DNA of 22,110 nt from CAZHOS01 sp964534605. Lineage in GTDB: Bacteria > Patescibacteriota > Saccharimonadia > Saccharimonadales > VXPC01. The notes below the pieces were generated by a model that saw only the letters and a program-made list of their open reading frames with translations, had not been told where the DNA came from and did not search any database. A program made the translations under genes and the position numbers. The first letter of the stretch is position 1, and each line of letters begins with the position of its first letter. Shown here one piece after another: positions 12,608 to 20,315 of this stretch. The stretch spans positions 1 through 22,110 of the forward strand of contig CAZHOS010000017.1 in assembly GCA_964534605.1 (NCBI GenBank), read 5' to 3'.

Positions 12608-13858
12608 TTACCACCAGAGGTTGCTTGATGGCTTAAAGACGGTAGTATTTGTGCGTGGACTATAGCACTCACCACCACAGAACTTAAACTGGTGTGCTGC
12701 AGCCCAACTACCATAGCTAAGGGCGTAGTTGTGTGCCCAACGCAAAGCCACAACAGGATCGTTCCAATCTGGTCCAAGCTTACTGCATGGGAGCGCTTGG
12801 GGTAGCCCGCAAGCGCCACTACCAGGGTTAATCGCGTTGGGGTTCCAGCTGCTCTCGTGTCCAATAATCTCCTCGGCATAGCCCCAGTCAGCCTGCGGTA
12901 TGCCAGCAGCAGCTAGCCAGAACTCTTTATCACCGCTGACATTACCAGAAATCTGTGGTGGCTTGGTGCCTCGTAGCCTTTCTGCAGATATAGGCTGGCT
13001 GACGACTGCCTCGCTAAGGGTTTGGCGGCCAGCTTCTTGCTCGTTCTCTAGCTCGATTTCGTATGTCACAAGCCTCTCACCCTCGACACCCTCCTTGGTT
13101 GTTCTAAAAACACCTAGATCTAAGGTCGGGTCGTCGGTTGTTATGGTGTCGAAGGCAATTGGTTCGCGTACGGTCTCGATGAGAGTGCCAGTGCGAGCTA
13201 CAACAATATCTGAGCCTTCGAAGCTAATATTATCGTCGCTAGCGATCGTAATATTATTGTCTGCGAGTATCTGGTCCAGCTGATCGCTCTGTGATCGAAG
13301 CTCAATAACTTCGCCGTATAGGTTTAGGCTATATACACTGGCTCTGTCTAAGCTAAGGTTTAGTGCTAATTCTGACTGATCTCCCTCCGTTAGTGCGCTG
13401 ACTCCGACAATATCTTGGTCAAAAACCTCTATCCCAGCCGTGCGAAGAATAAGTGCTGGGTCTTGGTAGGCGGACAAGATGCGCAGCTGCTCACCGCCGT
13501 CTATCAGAACATACGGCCTAGCCCGGTGCACTGTTATCTGAAAGTCGTCGTTAGTAATAGGTGCTTCGACAACAGGGTCGACTAAGTCGCCTGGTCGTAG
13601 GGTTACTCCAGCACGCTCGAGCAGCTCTCCGACGGTAGTAGCTCGCGAGGGTAACACCTGAACACGGTCGTCTATGTATAGGTCGACTATGTGGACGTCG
13701 TTTGGTCCGATTGTCTGGGCATTTACCGCAACCAGACCTGCTGCAGCTGTAATAAATAAAAATACACTCGCCAAGCCAGACATTAGAAATGGTCGAGTGC
13801 GGAGTATGGATCGATTACCGCCGTGATTGCGGTTAAACTTACTTTTTATAATACGCAT
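12608..13858 (-). CDS. Rpf-like cell-wall hydrolase: DUF348 repeats, G5 domain, lysozyme-fold domain
   Basis: 416 residues. Basic N-terminus, membrane helix or uncleaved signal (about 26-47), then three DUF348 ubiquitin-like repeats (about 57-115, 116-170 and 178-225; e.g. VGELLERAGVTLRPGD), a G5 domain (about 227-300, starting ETVREPIAFDTI) and a C-terminal lytic-transglycosylase/Rpf-like domain (about 312-416). The candidate catalytic Glu is E335 in IIGHESSWNPNA, followed by CGLPQALP. This is the architecture of actinobacterial RpfB, which cleaves peptidoglycan glycan strands and promotes growth. Four Cys in the catalytic domain (350, 358, 394, 398) could form disulfides. It has its own promoter with an about 20-nt leader and no Shine-Dalgarno. 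Confidence 0.88.
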   Translation of the reverse strand: MRIIKSKFNRNHGGNRSILRTRPFLMSGLASVFLFITAAAGLVAVNAQTIGPNDVHIVDLYIDDRVQVLPSRATTVGELLERAGVTLRPGDLVDPVVEAPITNDDFQITVHRARPYVLIDGGEQLRILSAYQDPALILRTAGIEVFDQDIVGVSALTEGDQSELALNLSLDRASVYSLNLYGEVIELRSQSDQLDQILADNNITIASDDNISFEGSDIVVARTGTLIETVREPIAFDTITTDDPTLDLGVFRTTKEGVEGERLVTYEIELENEQEAGRQTLSEAVVSQPISAERLRGTKPPQISGNVSGDKEFWLAAAGIPQADWGYAEEIIGHESSWNPNAINPGSGACGLPQALPCSKLGPDWNDPVVALRWAHNYALSYGSWAAAHQFKFCGGECYSPRTNTTVFKPSSNLWW

Positions 13859-13883
13859 ATTTGTTACGTGAAAATAACACCCT

Positions 13884-13892
13884 ATTATAGCA
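13884..13892 (-). promoter_or_regulatory. Promoter of the Rpf-like gene
   Basis: Extended -10 TGC-TATAAT on the minus strand. No convincing -35. The predicted start is near 13877, giving an about 20-nt leader without a ribosome site. Confidence 0.6.
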
Positions 13893-13960
13893 TGACAACA
13901 GGCTAGTTTAGCAATCCTTCTAATCTGAGAATAGCGCTATCTAAACAGCTGCCGAGTAAA

Positions 13961-14004
13961 GTGATCAAAACCCAAAATAAGAAATATTCTTCTGAGCTTG
14001 GGTT
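13961..14004 (-). terminator. Terminator after the 14051-14374 gene
   Basis: Arms TTGGGTT (13998-14004) and AACCCAA (13969-13975) enclose a smaller AAGAA/TTCTT stem and are followed on the minus strand by a short T run. It lies between the hypothetical gene's stop and the Rpf-like promoter. Confidence 0.55.
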
Positions 14005-14012
14005 AAGGCCCG

Positions 14013-14037
14013 AGGGCGCCCCTTACGGGGCGGCCCT
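14013..14037 (-). other. GC-rich 3' UTR hairpin
   Basis: AGGGC-GCCCC, TTAC loop, GGGGC-GGCCCT: about 10 bp with one bulged G, much richer in G+C than its surroundings. It lacks a U run, so it is not a terminator by itself; it may protect the mRNA 3' end or act together with the hairpin just downstream. Confidence 0.5.
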
Positions 14038-14050
14038 ACAGGCGGAGTCG

Positions 14051-14374
14051 TTAGGCAACAACGGTCGAAAAATAAACCTCTTCAGGCAGATCACTCAAGA
14101 TCGTTTCTAGGACCTTACGATCCTCTTCAAGATTTACCGAACGCTGTGGTAACCACAGCGTCCTCGTGGGAGTGCCGTGCAGAGTGATCCTCAGGTCACC
14201 TAGATCTCTCTCGACGATAAACCAGGGAGTGCGAAATCTCAGCACTTGTAGGCCGCCTTTTTTTAAGCGATCGATACGGATTTTTTCGCCTTCAAAGACG
14301 GTACCGACTGCGCTTGGTAATGTCTCGAACCAAAGGTGAAGCACCTCGGCAAGGTCGTTTTCTTTCTTGCTCAT
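14051..14374 (-). CDS. Small soluble hypothetical protein
   Basis: 107 residues, not recognised. MSKKENDLAEVLHLWFETL is a likely amphipathic helix. Beta-strand-rich sequence follows (GLQVLRFRTPWFIVERDLGDLRITLHG) with a C-terminal helix (NLEEDRKVLETILSDL). No signal peptide, membrane segment or catalytic motif. AAGGAG (about 7 nt before the ATG at 14374) is a clear ribosome site. It has its own promoter, an about 110-nt structured leader and a terminator, so it is an independently controlled single gene, which is unusual in this compact region. Confidence 0.7.
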   Translation of the reverse strand: MSKKENDLAEVLHLWFETLPSAVGTVFEGEKIRIDRLKKGGLQVLRFRTPWFIVERDLGDLRITLHGTPTRTLWLPQRSVNLEEDRKVLETILSDLPEEVYFSTVVA

Positions 14375-14394
14375 GAGATATCTCCTTTGATATG

Positions 14395-14443
14395 TGATGT
14401 GAGCAGCCTACTTTTTGGCCCTAAAAACAAACTGCTCACATCA
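14395..14443 (-). promoter_or_regulatory. Leader hairpin before the 14374 ribosome site
   Basis: Twelve perfect base pairs (14395-14406 with 14432-14443), with an inner TTTTT/AAAAA stem across an internal loop. It ends about 10 nt before the AAGGAG site. It could control translation or stability. It is not a terminator on the minus strand because no T run follows it. Confidence 0.55.
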
Positions 14444-14469
14444 AAAAAATTGCGCTGCCTAAACGTACG

Positions 14470-14500
14470 GTATGCGTTGCATACTAAATATATTATATCA
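14470..14500 (-). promoter_or_regulatory. Promoter and +1 hairpin of the 14374 gene
   Basis: Extended -10 TGA-TATAAT (14492-14500, minus strand); predicted start about 14485. The transcript would begin with the hairpin GTATGC-AAC-GCATAC (14470-14484), a common 5'-end stabilising arrangement. Confidence 0.55.
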
Positions 14501-14523
14501 TAAAAATAATAATTGCCCAGTAC

Positions 14524-16716
14524 TTATTCTATCTTTTCTAGTGGTGCAAAGCTGGCGTTTAGCTTCTTTATGCCCTTGCTACCGAAATCTATCGCCAAAT
14601 TATCGCCATCTACATCTCGCACTACCCCGCGGCCAAATAGTTGATGCTTAACATGTTCGCCGGCATTATACTCGATTACGTAGTGTGGCTCATCGCTAGA
14701 GGCCTTGCTAGAAACATCCCAAGGGTCTTCGCCCATCGAGAAACCCGTGTCGCTAACCGGCATACTAGAGCTAGTGCCGGCAGATGCGTTGACGTGCTGT
14801 TTGGGGATGTCGTCTAGGAAGCGGCTCTTGGGGTTATACATGCTGGTACCGTAGAGCATGCGCGAGCTAGCGTGTGTCATATATAGCTCTTCTTTGGCGC
14901 GGGTCATGCCAACGTAGCAAAGTCGACGCTCTTCCTCCATCTCGTCCTGCGAATATAGGGCGCGGCTATGAGGGAATATACCCTCCTCCATGCCAACCAT
15001 AAATACAACCGGGAACTCTAGTCCTTTTGCTGCGTGCAGAGTCATGAGGGTAAGCGCATCTTGCTGGCCGTCGGCTTCGTCATTGCCTGACAGCAGCGCC
15101 ACCTCTTCTAAGAAACCGCTCAGACCAAGCTCTGCGTAGCTCTCGGCAACACTAGATAGTTCGCGTACGTTCTCGGCCTTGGACTGACCTTGCAGGGTGC
15201 CGTCGTCAACATACGCCAGGTAGTCAATGCGGCGCACTAACATCTCGACTAGCTCGGATACACTAAGGTCTTCTGACTGCGCACGTAAAGTACGCAAATT
15301 CTCGCCCAAAGCTACAAACGAATTACGCGCCCTCTTGCTTAGATCGTCACATGTTGCGACTTGGTCTAGCGCATTTTGTAAGCTCAGCTGGTTAGTCTGC
15401 TTCCAGGCCATAAATGTCTGCATACTCTTGGTGCCGATACCCCGTGTTGGTACATTAACGATACGCTCAAAGCTAGTGCGGTCCTCTGGCTGATAGAGTA
15501 GCCGTAGGTACGCAACGATATCTTTAATTTCTTTTCGGTCATAGAATCGGACGTTGCCATATATTTTGTAAGGCACGCCGTAGCGCACAAGCTGCTCTTC
15601 TAGACTACGGCTCTGGGCGTTCGTGCGGTAGAGCACAGCAAAGTCTTCGTAGCTGCGCAGCTTTAGATTAATAGCTGTTTGTACGCGCCGGATGATAGCT
15701 TCACCCTCTGCTCGCTCGCTCGCCGGTGAGAGCACCTCTATTTTTTTGCCCCCGGTGTCTTTGGTCCATAGCTTTTTATTGCTGCGGTCTTGGTTCTTGG
15801 TTATAACTGCATGCGCCCCGTCGAGGATATGCTTTGTGCTGCGGTAATTCTGCTCTAGCTTAATGATCAGCGCTTTTGGGTAGTCTTTCTCGAAATTTAG
15901 TATGTTGCGAAAATCGGCGCCACGCCACGAGTAAATAGACTGCCAGTCATCACCAACAACAGCTATGTTTTGCGAATCATCGACCAGCAGTTTAGCCAAG
16001 GCATACTGCGAAGCGTTGGTGTCTTGGTACTCGTCGATCATAACGTAGCGGAACTGCTGTTGCCAGCGAGTGCGTATGTCTGGATTATTTTGCAGCATAT
16101 CGACTGTACGCCCGATTAGATCGTCGAAGTCGAGGCTCTGGGATTGACGCAGCTCATGCTCGTAGCGGGTATAGATATCGGCTGCTTTTTGCTGCAGAGG
16201 GGCATTGGCGAGTGAGCTGAATTCTTCTGGGCTGACTAGCTCGTTCTTGTTGCTGCTGATGATATGGGCGATGGTTCTGGGCGGGAACTGCTTTGGGTCA
16301 ATCTTGAGGTCTTTGGCTATCTGCTTGATCAGCTGCAGTCTGTCTGTCTCGTCCAATATTACAAAGTTAGGACTAATACCCACATGCTGACCATCGCGCC
16401 GAAGTATACGCACACAAATACCGTGGAAGGTCCCCATAAAGGGCATGTAGTTGCGCGGCGCCTCGGCGCCTACAACACCCTCCATAAGCTCGAACACCCT
16501 GCTACGCATCTCTTTAGCAGCCTTGTTGGTAAATGTGACTGCCAAAATCTGATGCTGCTCGGCTTTACCAGAGCTTAGGATGGCAGCAATACGGTGTGTA
16601 AGCGTTTTTGTCTTACCGCTACCAGCGCCCGCCAAAATCAGCACCGGACCTTCGGTTGACTCGACCGCCTGGACTTGGCCCTCGTTAAGCCCTTTTGTGT
16701 ATATATCTTTACTCAT
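14524..16716 (-). CDS. pcrA: UvrD/PcrA-family 3'-5' DNA helicase
   Basis: Superfamily 1A helicase for repair and replication-fork maintenance. 730 residues, usual PcrA length. Motifs in order: Q-motif region LNEGQVQAVES, Walker A AGAGSGKTKT (30-39), Ia TFTNKAAKEM, DFDDLIG, Walker B IDEYQDTN (227-234), III VVGDDWQSIYSWRGAD, IV LEQNYRST, V LMTLHAAKGLEFPVVF and VI YVGMTRAKEEL. The C-terminus ends in the Tudor-like domain that contacts RNA polymerase in PcrA/UvrD (VKHQLFGRGVV, then GIKKLNASFAPLEKI), after a Ser/Asp-rich linker. The ATG at 16716 lies 48 nt after the Lys-rich membrane-protein stop, with no clear Shine-Dalgarno or promoter; co-transcription is likely. PcrA versus UvrD cannot be separated from sequence alone; the tail favours PcrA. 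Confidence 0.95.
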   Translation of the reverse strand: MSKDIYTKGLNEGQVQAVESTEGPVLILAGAGSGKTKTLTHRIAAILSSGKAEQHQILAVTFTNKAAKEMRSRVFELMEGVVGAEAPRNYMPFMGTFHGICVRILRRDGQHVGISPNFVILDETDRLQLIKQIAKDLKIDPKQFPPRTIAHIISSNKNELVSPEEFSSLANAPLQQKAADIYTRYEHELRQSQSLDFDDLIGRTVDMLQNNPDIRTRWQQQFRYVMIDEYQDTNASQYALAKLLVDDSQNIAVVGDDWQSIYSWRGADFRNILNFEKDYPKALIIKLEQNYRSTKHILDGAHAVITKNQDRSNKKLWTKDTGGKKIEVLSPASERAEGEAIIRRVQTAINLKLRSYEDFAVLYRTNAQSRSLEEQLVRYGVPYKIYGNVRFYDRKEIKDIVAYLRLLYQPEDRTSFERIVNVPTRGIGTKSMQTFMAWKQTNQLSLQNALDQVATCDDLSKRARNSFVALGENLRTLRAQSEDLSVSELVEMLVRRIDYLAYVDDGTLQGQSKAENVRELSSVAESYAELGLSGFLEEVALLSGNDEADGQQDALTLMTLHAAKGLEFPVVFMVGMEEGIFPHSRALYSQDEMEEERRLCYVGMTRAKEELYMTHASSRMLYGTSMYNPKSRFLDDIPKQHVNASAGTSSSMPVSDTGFSMGEDPWDVSSKASSDEPHYVIEYNAGEHVKHQLFGRGVVRDVDGDNLAIDFGSKGIKKLNASFAPLEKIE

Positions 16717-16764
16717 GCAGCTATAGCCATCGCAGGGCGCTGATTGTTCTTCGGTTTAGCCGGA

Positions 16765-17118
16765 CTACTGCTCGTCTGATTGCTGAGAATCTGATTCTGC
16801 GTCGGTGTCTTCGTCGTTGCTAGAAGGCAGGAAGATGGTGTTGTTGGCTTCGTCGCCTTCGTTGATCTCGTCAACTAGCTTGTTGCTCTCTTGCAAGAGG
16901 ATGATACCGATGACGCCAATAGCGATTAGCAGTAGAGCAAAAATTATAGCGCCTGGACGGATAGACTGCTTCTGCTCTGTCTCTTTCTTGGCGGCTGTAG
17001 TTTTTGTTACGTTTGCTGTTTTCTTGGGCGTAGTCTTCTTGCTAGTAGTTCTTGCGCGTTTGGTAGTTTTTTTTGCTGCTGTTTTTGCACGCTTGGTGGT
17101 TTTCTTCGTTTTGGCCAT
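16765..17118 (-). CDS. Lys-rich single-pass membrane protein (histone-H1-like N-terminus)
   Basis: 117 residues. Residues 1-54 are almost entirely Lys, Thr, Ala and Arg with repeating KKTTKRA-type units, like the basic tails of bacterial histone-H1-like proteins. One membrane helix spans about 56-75 (IIFALLLIAIGVIGIILL). The tail (80-117) is acidic (Glu, Asp, Ser). By the positive-inside rule the basic part is cytosolic and the acidic tail external. A nucleic-acid-binding membrane tether is an inference; no catalytic motif is present. AGGAG lies about 8 nt before the ATG. Shares architecture with the next gene upstream, but the two have separate promoters. Confidence 0.75.
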   Translation of the reverse strand: MAKTKKTTKRAKTAAKKTTKRARTTSKKTTPKKTANVTKTTAAKKETEQKQSIRPGAIIFALLLIAIGVIGIILLQESNKLVDEINEGDEANNTIFLPSSNDEDTDAESDSQQSDEQ

Positions 17119-17156
17119 GTATATTCTCCTGATTTACACTTTTTTACAATGCCTAT

Positions 17157-17165
17157 AGTGTAGCA
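17157..17165 (-). promoter_or_regulatory. Candidate promoter of the 16765-17118 gene
   Basis: Extended -10 TGC-TACACT on the minus strand, predicted start about 17150, leader about 32 nt with the AGGAG site. It also would serve pcrA. No strong -35. Confidence 0.45.
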
Positions 17166-17182
17166 AATCGTTGCGACATTAC

Positions 17183-18112
17183 TTAAACAAAGTCGAAGGG
17201 TAGCTCTATGCCCAGGTCTATGATCTGCGCATCTATCAGCACACCAAAAAAGAAGGTAACAAGAGCTAAGATTATTAAGACCTCGAATACGTATACGTAT
17301 TTACTCTTTTTGTGCCGGTCTCTAATCGGTAAGTGGTGATGCGAAGTGCTTGTCTTGATTTGTTTTGAACCACTCTGCTTAGTGTGTTGATCAGCTGTGT
17401 CATCGACCGATATTTCTGTTGCTGAAGTGGCAACACCTATTTCGCTGTATAGATCCTCGGCATCGCCGACAGAAATGTCTTTTTCTGGGGGCTGACTGTA
17501 ATTACGATCATAAACGGGGCCGTCGTCATTTTTGTTTACTTCTTTTAGGATGTCGTCGAACATGCCGCCTTCTGGGGAAACCTTTGGTTTGGAGGTTATT
17601 TCTGTTTCTGTTGGTGATATGTCACCCGGCAACAAAGAGGTTGTCCCAGGCGGTTTTTTGACAATAGCTGGCTGAACTTCTACGATCTCGGGCTGCGCTA
17701 AGTCTGGACTGTCTATAGACTCGATGGGCAGATTTATTGGCGCTATCTTAAGACGCTTGGTGGGCTTGGCCTTCACGGTGGCGGTTATGTCACTAATAAG
17801 ACGAGGGGCGGAAGTATCGTTTAAGAGATTTTGTTTGTGGGTAAGCCCACCCTTAAGTGCAGGTACGCGCTTGGGTTTAGAGCTTAGGGGCTTAGGGGCT
17901 GACACACTGCTAATCTCTGGTAGATCGGGGGCTGCTGGTGCGGCCTTTGGGCTAGTTATTTTTGTCGGCTTTGGGGCCTTCTTTTTAACTACTTTTTTAG
18001 CCTTGGACTTTGCTTTAGGCTTGGTCTTTGCGGCCGGCTTAGGTTTGGCCTTAGCTTTAACCGCGGACTTTTTGGTTTTTGCTTTGGCCGGTGTCTTTTT
18101 CTTAGCGGGCAC
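17183..18112 (-). CDS. Lys/Ala/Pro-rich tail-anchored membrane protein, GTG start
   Basis: 309 residues, not recognised. Residues 1-60 are a Lys-Ala-Pro tail (repeats like AKAKPKPAAKTKPKAK), typical of histone-H1-like DNA-binding tails. Residues 60-260 are low-complexity and probably disordered, with acidic patches (GGMFDDILKEVNKNDDG). A HHHLPIRDRHKKSK basic stretch precedes one membrane helix (273-293) and a short external end. The long cytosolic, basic region plus C-terminal anchor suggests a nucleoid- or RNA-binding tether (inference). Start: GTG at 18112 with AGGAGG 7 nt upstream, overlapping the tpiA stop region; the 11-nt gap shows co-transcription with tpiA. Low-complexity Lys codons are not a sign of transfer. 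Confidence 0.75.
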   Translation of the reverse strand: MPAKKKTPAKAKTKKSAVKAKAKPKPAAKTKPKAKSKAKKVVKKKAPKPTKITSPKAAPAAPDLPEISSVSAPKPLSSKPKRVPALKGGLTHKQNLLNDTSAPRLISDITATVKAKPTKRLKIAPINLPIESIDSPDLAQPEIVEVQPAIVKKPPGTTSLLPGDISPTETEITSKPKVSPEGGMFDDILKEVNKNDDGPVYDRNYSQPPEKDISVGDAEDLYSEIGVATSATEISVDDTADQHTKQSGSKQIKTSTSHHHLPIRDRHKKSKYVYVFEVLIILALVTFFFGVLIDAQIIDLGIELPFDFV

Positions 18113-18123
18113 AGCTGAGCCTC

Positions 18124-18918
18124 CTATTTACCGTGCGAACTTCTTAGACTGGCAGCAGTTGATACCATCGAGCTAAACTCGTGGTAATTCATGCTCGCTC
18201 CGCCTACCAATAAGCCATCTATACCGGGCACGGCCAAGAACCCAGAGGCAGTAGCAGCGTGTGTACTGCCGCCATAAAGTACTCGTAGTGATTCTGATGC
18301 TTTTTTGCCATACAGCTCGGCTACATTATGCCTGATTGTTTTAGCAGCCTTTTCGATGTCTTCCGGACTTGGAGGAACTATATCTCTGAAGTTATGACCA
18401 CTACTTATAGCCCATACGGGCTCGTAGGCTATCACCATCTTGGCAACTTCCTTACGGGTAAGTCCGGATATGGCTGTTGTGACTTGGTCATGCAGCACCA
18501 TGCTAGTTTCATTGGCTAGACGCTCTGTTTGTGTTTCGCCCACGCAAAGTATCGGGGCAATCCCGTGACGAGTTGCTGACGCGACTTTGTCGCGTACATC
18601 TTCGAGTGTTTCGCCGAACTTATGACGGCGATCTGAGTGGCCGATTATGCCGTAATGCACAAGGCCCTTAAGCATTTTGAAGCTTACCTCGCCAGTAAAG
18701 GCTCCCTCGTCGGCATGATAGGCGTTCTGAGAGGCCAATCGAAACTTGCGCCTATCTATCTGCAAGCTGAGCGGCTGCAAGCTGAGCATCGTCGGCGACA
18801 ATACGACCTCGACATTACTGTGTATACGCACTCGTTCCTGCAAGCGGTGCAACAGCAAGCTTGCTTCCTGAATGTTCATATGTAGCTTCCAGTTACCAGC
18901 TATAAGTGTGCGCTTCAT
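18124..18918 (-). CDS. tpiA: Triosephosphate isomerase
   Basis: Interconverts dihydroxyacetone phosphate and glyceraldehyde 3-phosphate. 264 residues, slightly long for the family (about 250). AGNWKLHM has Asn9 and Lys11; the electrophilic His94 is in IIGHSDRR (usual GHSERR); the base Glu166 is in AYEPVWAI; LYGGSTHAATASGFL and LLVGGASM close the phosphate site. Loop 6 reads AISSGHNFRDIVPPSPE, a few residues longer than the usual AIGTGKTATPE. The ATG at 18918 follows GAGGAG with an unusually short spacer. It lies 101 nt after pgk with a possible own promoter, and 11 nt before the Lys-rich gene. Confidence 0.95.
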   Translation of the reverse strand: MKRTLIAGNWKLHMNIQEASLLLHRLQERVRIHSNVEVVLSPTMLSLQPLSLQIDRRKFRLASQNAYHADEGAFTGEVSFKMLKGLVHYGIIGHSDRRHKFGETLEDVRDKVASATRHGIAPILCVGETQTERLANETSMVLHDQVTTAISGLTRKEVAKMVIAYEPVWAISSGHNFRDIVPPSPEDIEKAAKTIRHNVAELYGKKASESLRVLYGGSTHAATASGFLAVPGIDGLLVGGASMNYHEFSSMVSTAASLRSSHGK

Positions 18919-18957
18919 GTACTCCTCACCTTTATGCTTATTAAAGCTTATGCATAG

Positions 18958-18966
18958 ATAATACCA
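18958..18966 (-). promoter_or_regulatory. Candidate internal promoter before tpiA
   Basis: Minus-strand TGG-TATTAT, an extended -10 in the pgk-tpiA gap. No good -35 and no terminator after pgk, so tpiA may use both this promoter and read-through. Confidence 0.35.
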
Positions 18967-19019
18967 TATTCACCCCTGCTAAAAACTACTAAATGCTTGT
19001 TATCGTCCGTGCGCAGGAG

Positions 19020-20315
19020 CTACTTGTCCTGCAACACCTCGACACCAGGCAATTTGTTGCCGCTTAAAACCTCGACACTAGCGCTACCGCCTGTGCTGAC
19101 GTGGGACAACTTGTTGCGTAAACCATCGATTGACTCGACATAGCTAACGGTGTCCCCGCCACCAACAACCGTAAATGGTCCATGCTGCCGACTTATGGAT
19201 TCGACCATAATGCGTGTCCCGTGCTCGAAAGGTTTAGACGCACCCGACAGCCCTGGCACCTCTGCTACGCCGGCTGTACCACTCCATACAACCGTGCTCA
19301 TACGGGTCGCTACTGCAGCAATTCGAGCTGCACTTAAGGGGCCGATGTCGAGTATTAGCTCGTCCTCTGCTACCGCACACATATCGTCCGATGGTTGCTT
19401 GGGATAACTGCTAATATCGGCGTATACGTGAGCCTCCAGCTCGACCACGCGGGTCGGTTTATCGCCCTCGATACTGGTAGAGACGACTACGTCGCCCGGC
19501 AAGAACAACTCTAGCTCACCACTCTCTTGCCTCTTGGCCGCTCGCGCCAGGATATCTTTGGCCACCCCTATCTCCTGCTCGTCGACCAAACTAGATCCGA
19601 CCTCTTTGTCTTGCGCTAATAAAAATGTATTGGCCATCGCGCCAACAATCGCAACCGCATCGGCTGTGTCTATAAATTTGGATAATGCCTTAATTTTGTC
19701 AGCTATTTTAGCACCTCCAATTATAGCCATAAGCGGCCTCTCAGGCTTATCGGCTACTCCACCAAGAACGGTCATTTCTTTCTCTAGCAACAAGCCAGCG
19801 ACAGCAGGTAAATAGTCTGCAATGCCTGTCACAGAGGCATGAGAGCGATGTGCAACGCCGAAGCAATCCTGCACAAACAAGTCACCATGTTTAGCTAGCT
19901 GCTTGGCAAAGGCTGGATCATTTAGCTTATCGCCAATATGAAAGCGAGTATTCTCGAGTAGCAGGATCTCCCCCTTGCCAAGAGACTTAGCAGCGCTTGT
20001 AGCCTTGGCGCCTACGCAGTCATCTACGAAATCTACCGTAACGCCAGGTAGAAGCTCGCGCAGGCGTACGGCAACCGGCGCCAAGCTGAGCTCAGGCTTG
20101 ACCTCTCCCTTAGGGCGGCCCAAGTGGGACATGACCACAACAGAGCAACCTTTGTCTACTAGGTGCTGAAGCGTTGGCAAACTTTGCTGCAGACGATAGT
20201 CATCGGTAATTGACCCGTCTTTACCGAGCGGTACATTATAGTCCGCCCTCATCAACACACGCATGCCATCGATCTTGATGTCTTTGATGGTCTTTTTAGC
20301 AAATTTATTCTGCAT
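19020..20315 (-). CDS. pgk: Phosphoglycerate kinase
   Basis: Makes ATP and 3-phosphoglycerate from 1,3-bisphosphoglycerate. 431 residues, a little longer than usual (about 390-400). MRADYNVP (usual RVDFNVP), MSHLGRPKG, LLENTRFH, FVQDCFGVAHRSHAS and VVGGGDTVSYV (usual IGGGDS) mark the substrate and nucleotide sites. HVSTGGSASVEVLSG, then LPGVEVL, is the C-terminal signature. The ADP-loop motif DIGPKT reads DIGPLS here. Its ATG shares the A of the pyk TAA stop (TAATG overlap), so translation is coupled to pyk. Confidence 0.96.
   Translation of the reverse strand: MQNKFAKKTIKDIKIDGMRVLMRADYNVPLGKDGSITDDYRLQQSLPTLQHLVDKGCSVVVMSHLGRPKGEVKPELSLAPVAVRLRELLPGVTVDFVDDCVGAKATSAAKSLGKGEILLLENTRFHIGDKLNDPAFAKQLAKHGDLFVQDCFGVAHRSHASVTGIADYLPAVAGLLLEKEMTVLGGVADKPERPLMAIIGGAKIADKIKALSKFIDTADAVAIVGAMANTFLLAQDKEVGSSLVDEQEIGVAKDILARAAKRQESGELELFLPGDVVVSTSIEGDKPTRVVELEAHVYADISSYPKQPSDDMCAVAEDELILDIGPLSAARIAAVATRMSTVVWSGTAGVAEVPGLSGASKPFEHGTRIMVESISRQHGPFTVVGGGDTVSYVESIDGLRNKLSHVSTGGSASVEVLSGNKLPGVEVLQDK

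Noticed and set aside
17724..18176. 150-codon plus-strand open frame, Leu/Ala/Gly-rich and membrane-like
   Set aside because: Antisense to the Lys/Ala/Pro tail of the 17183 gene; such repeats give hydrophobic antisense frames.
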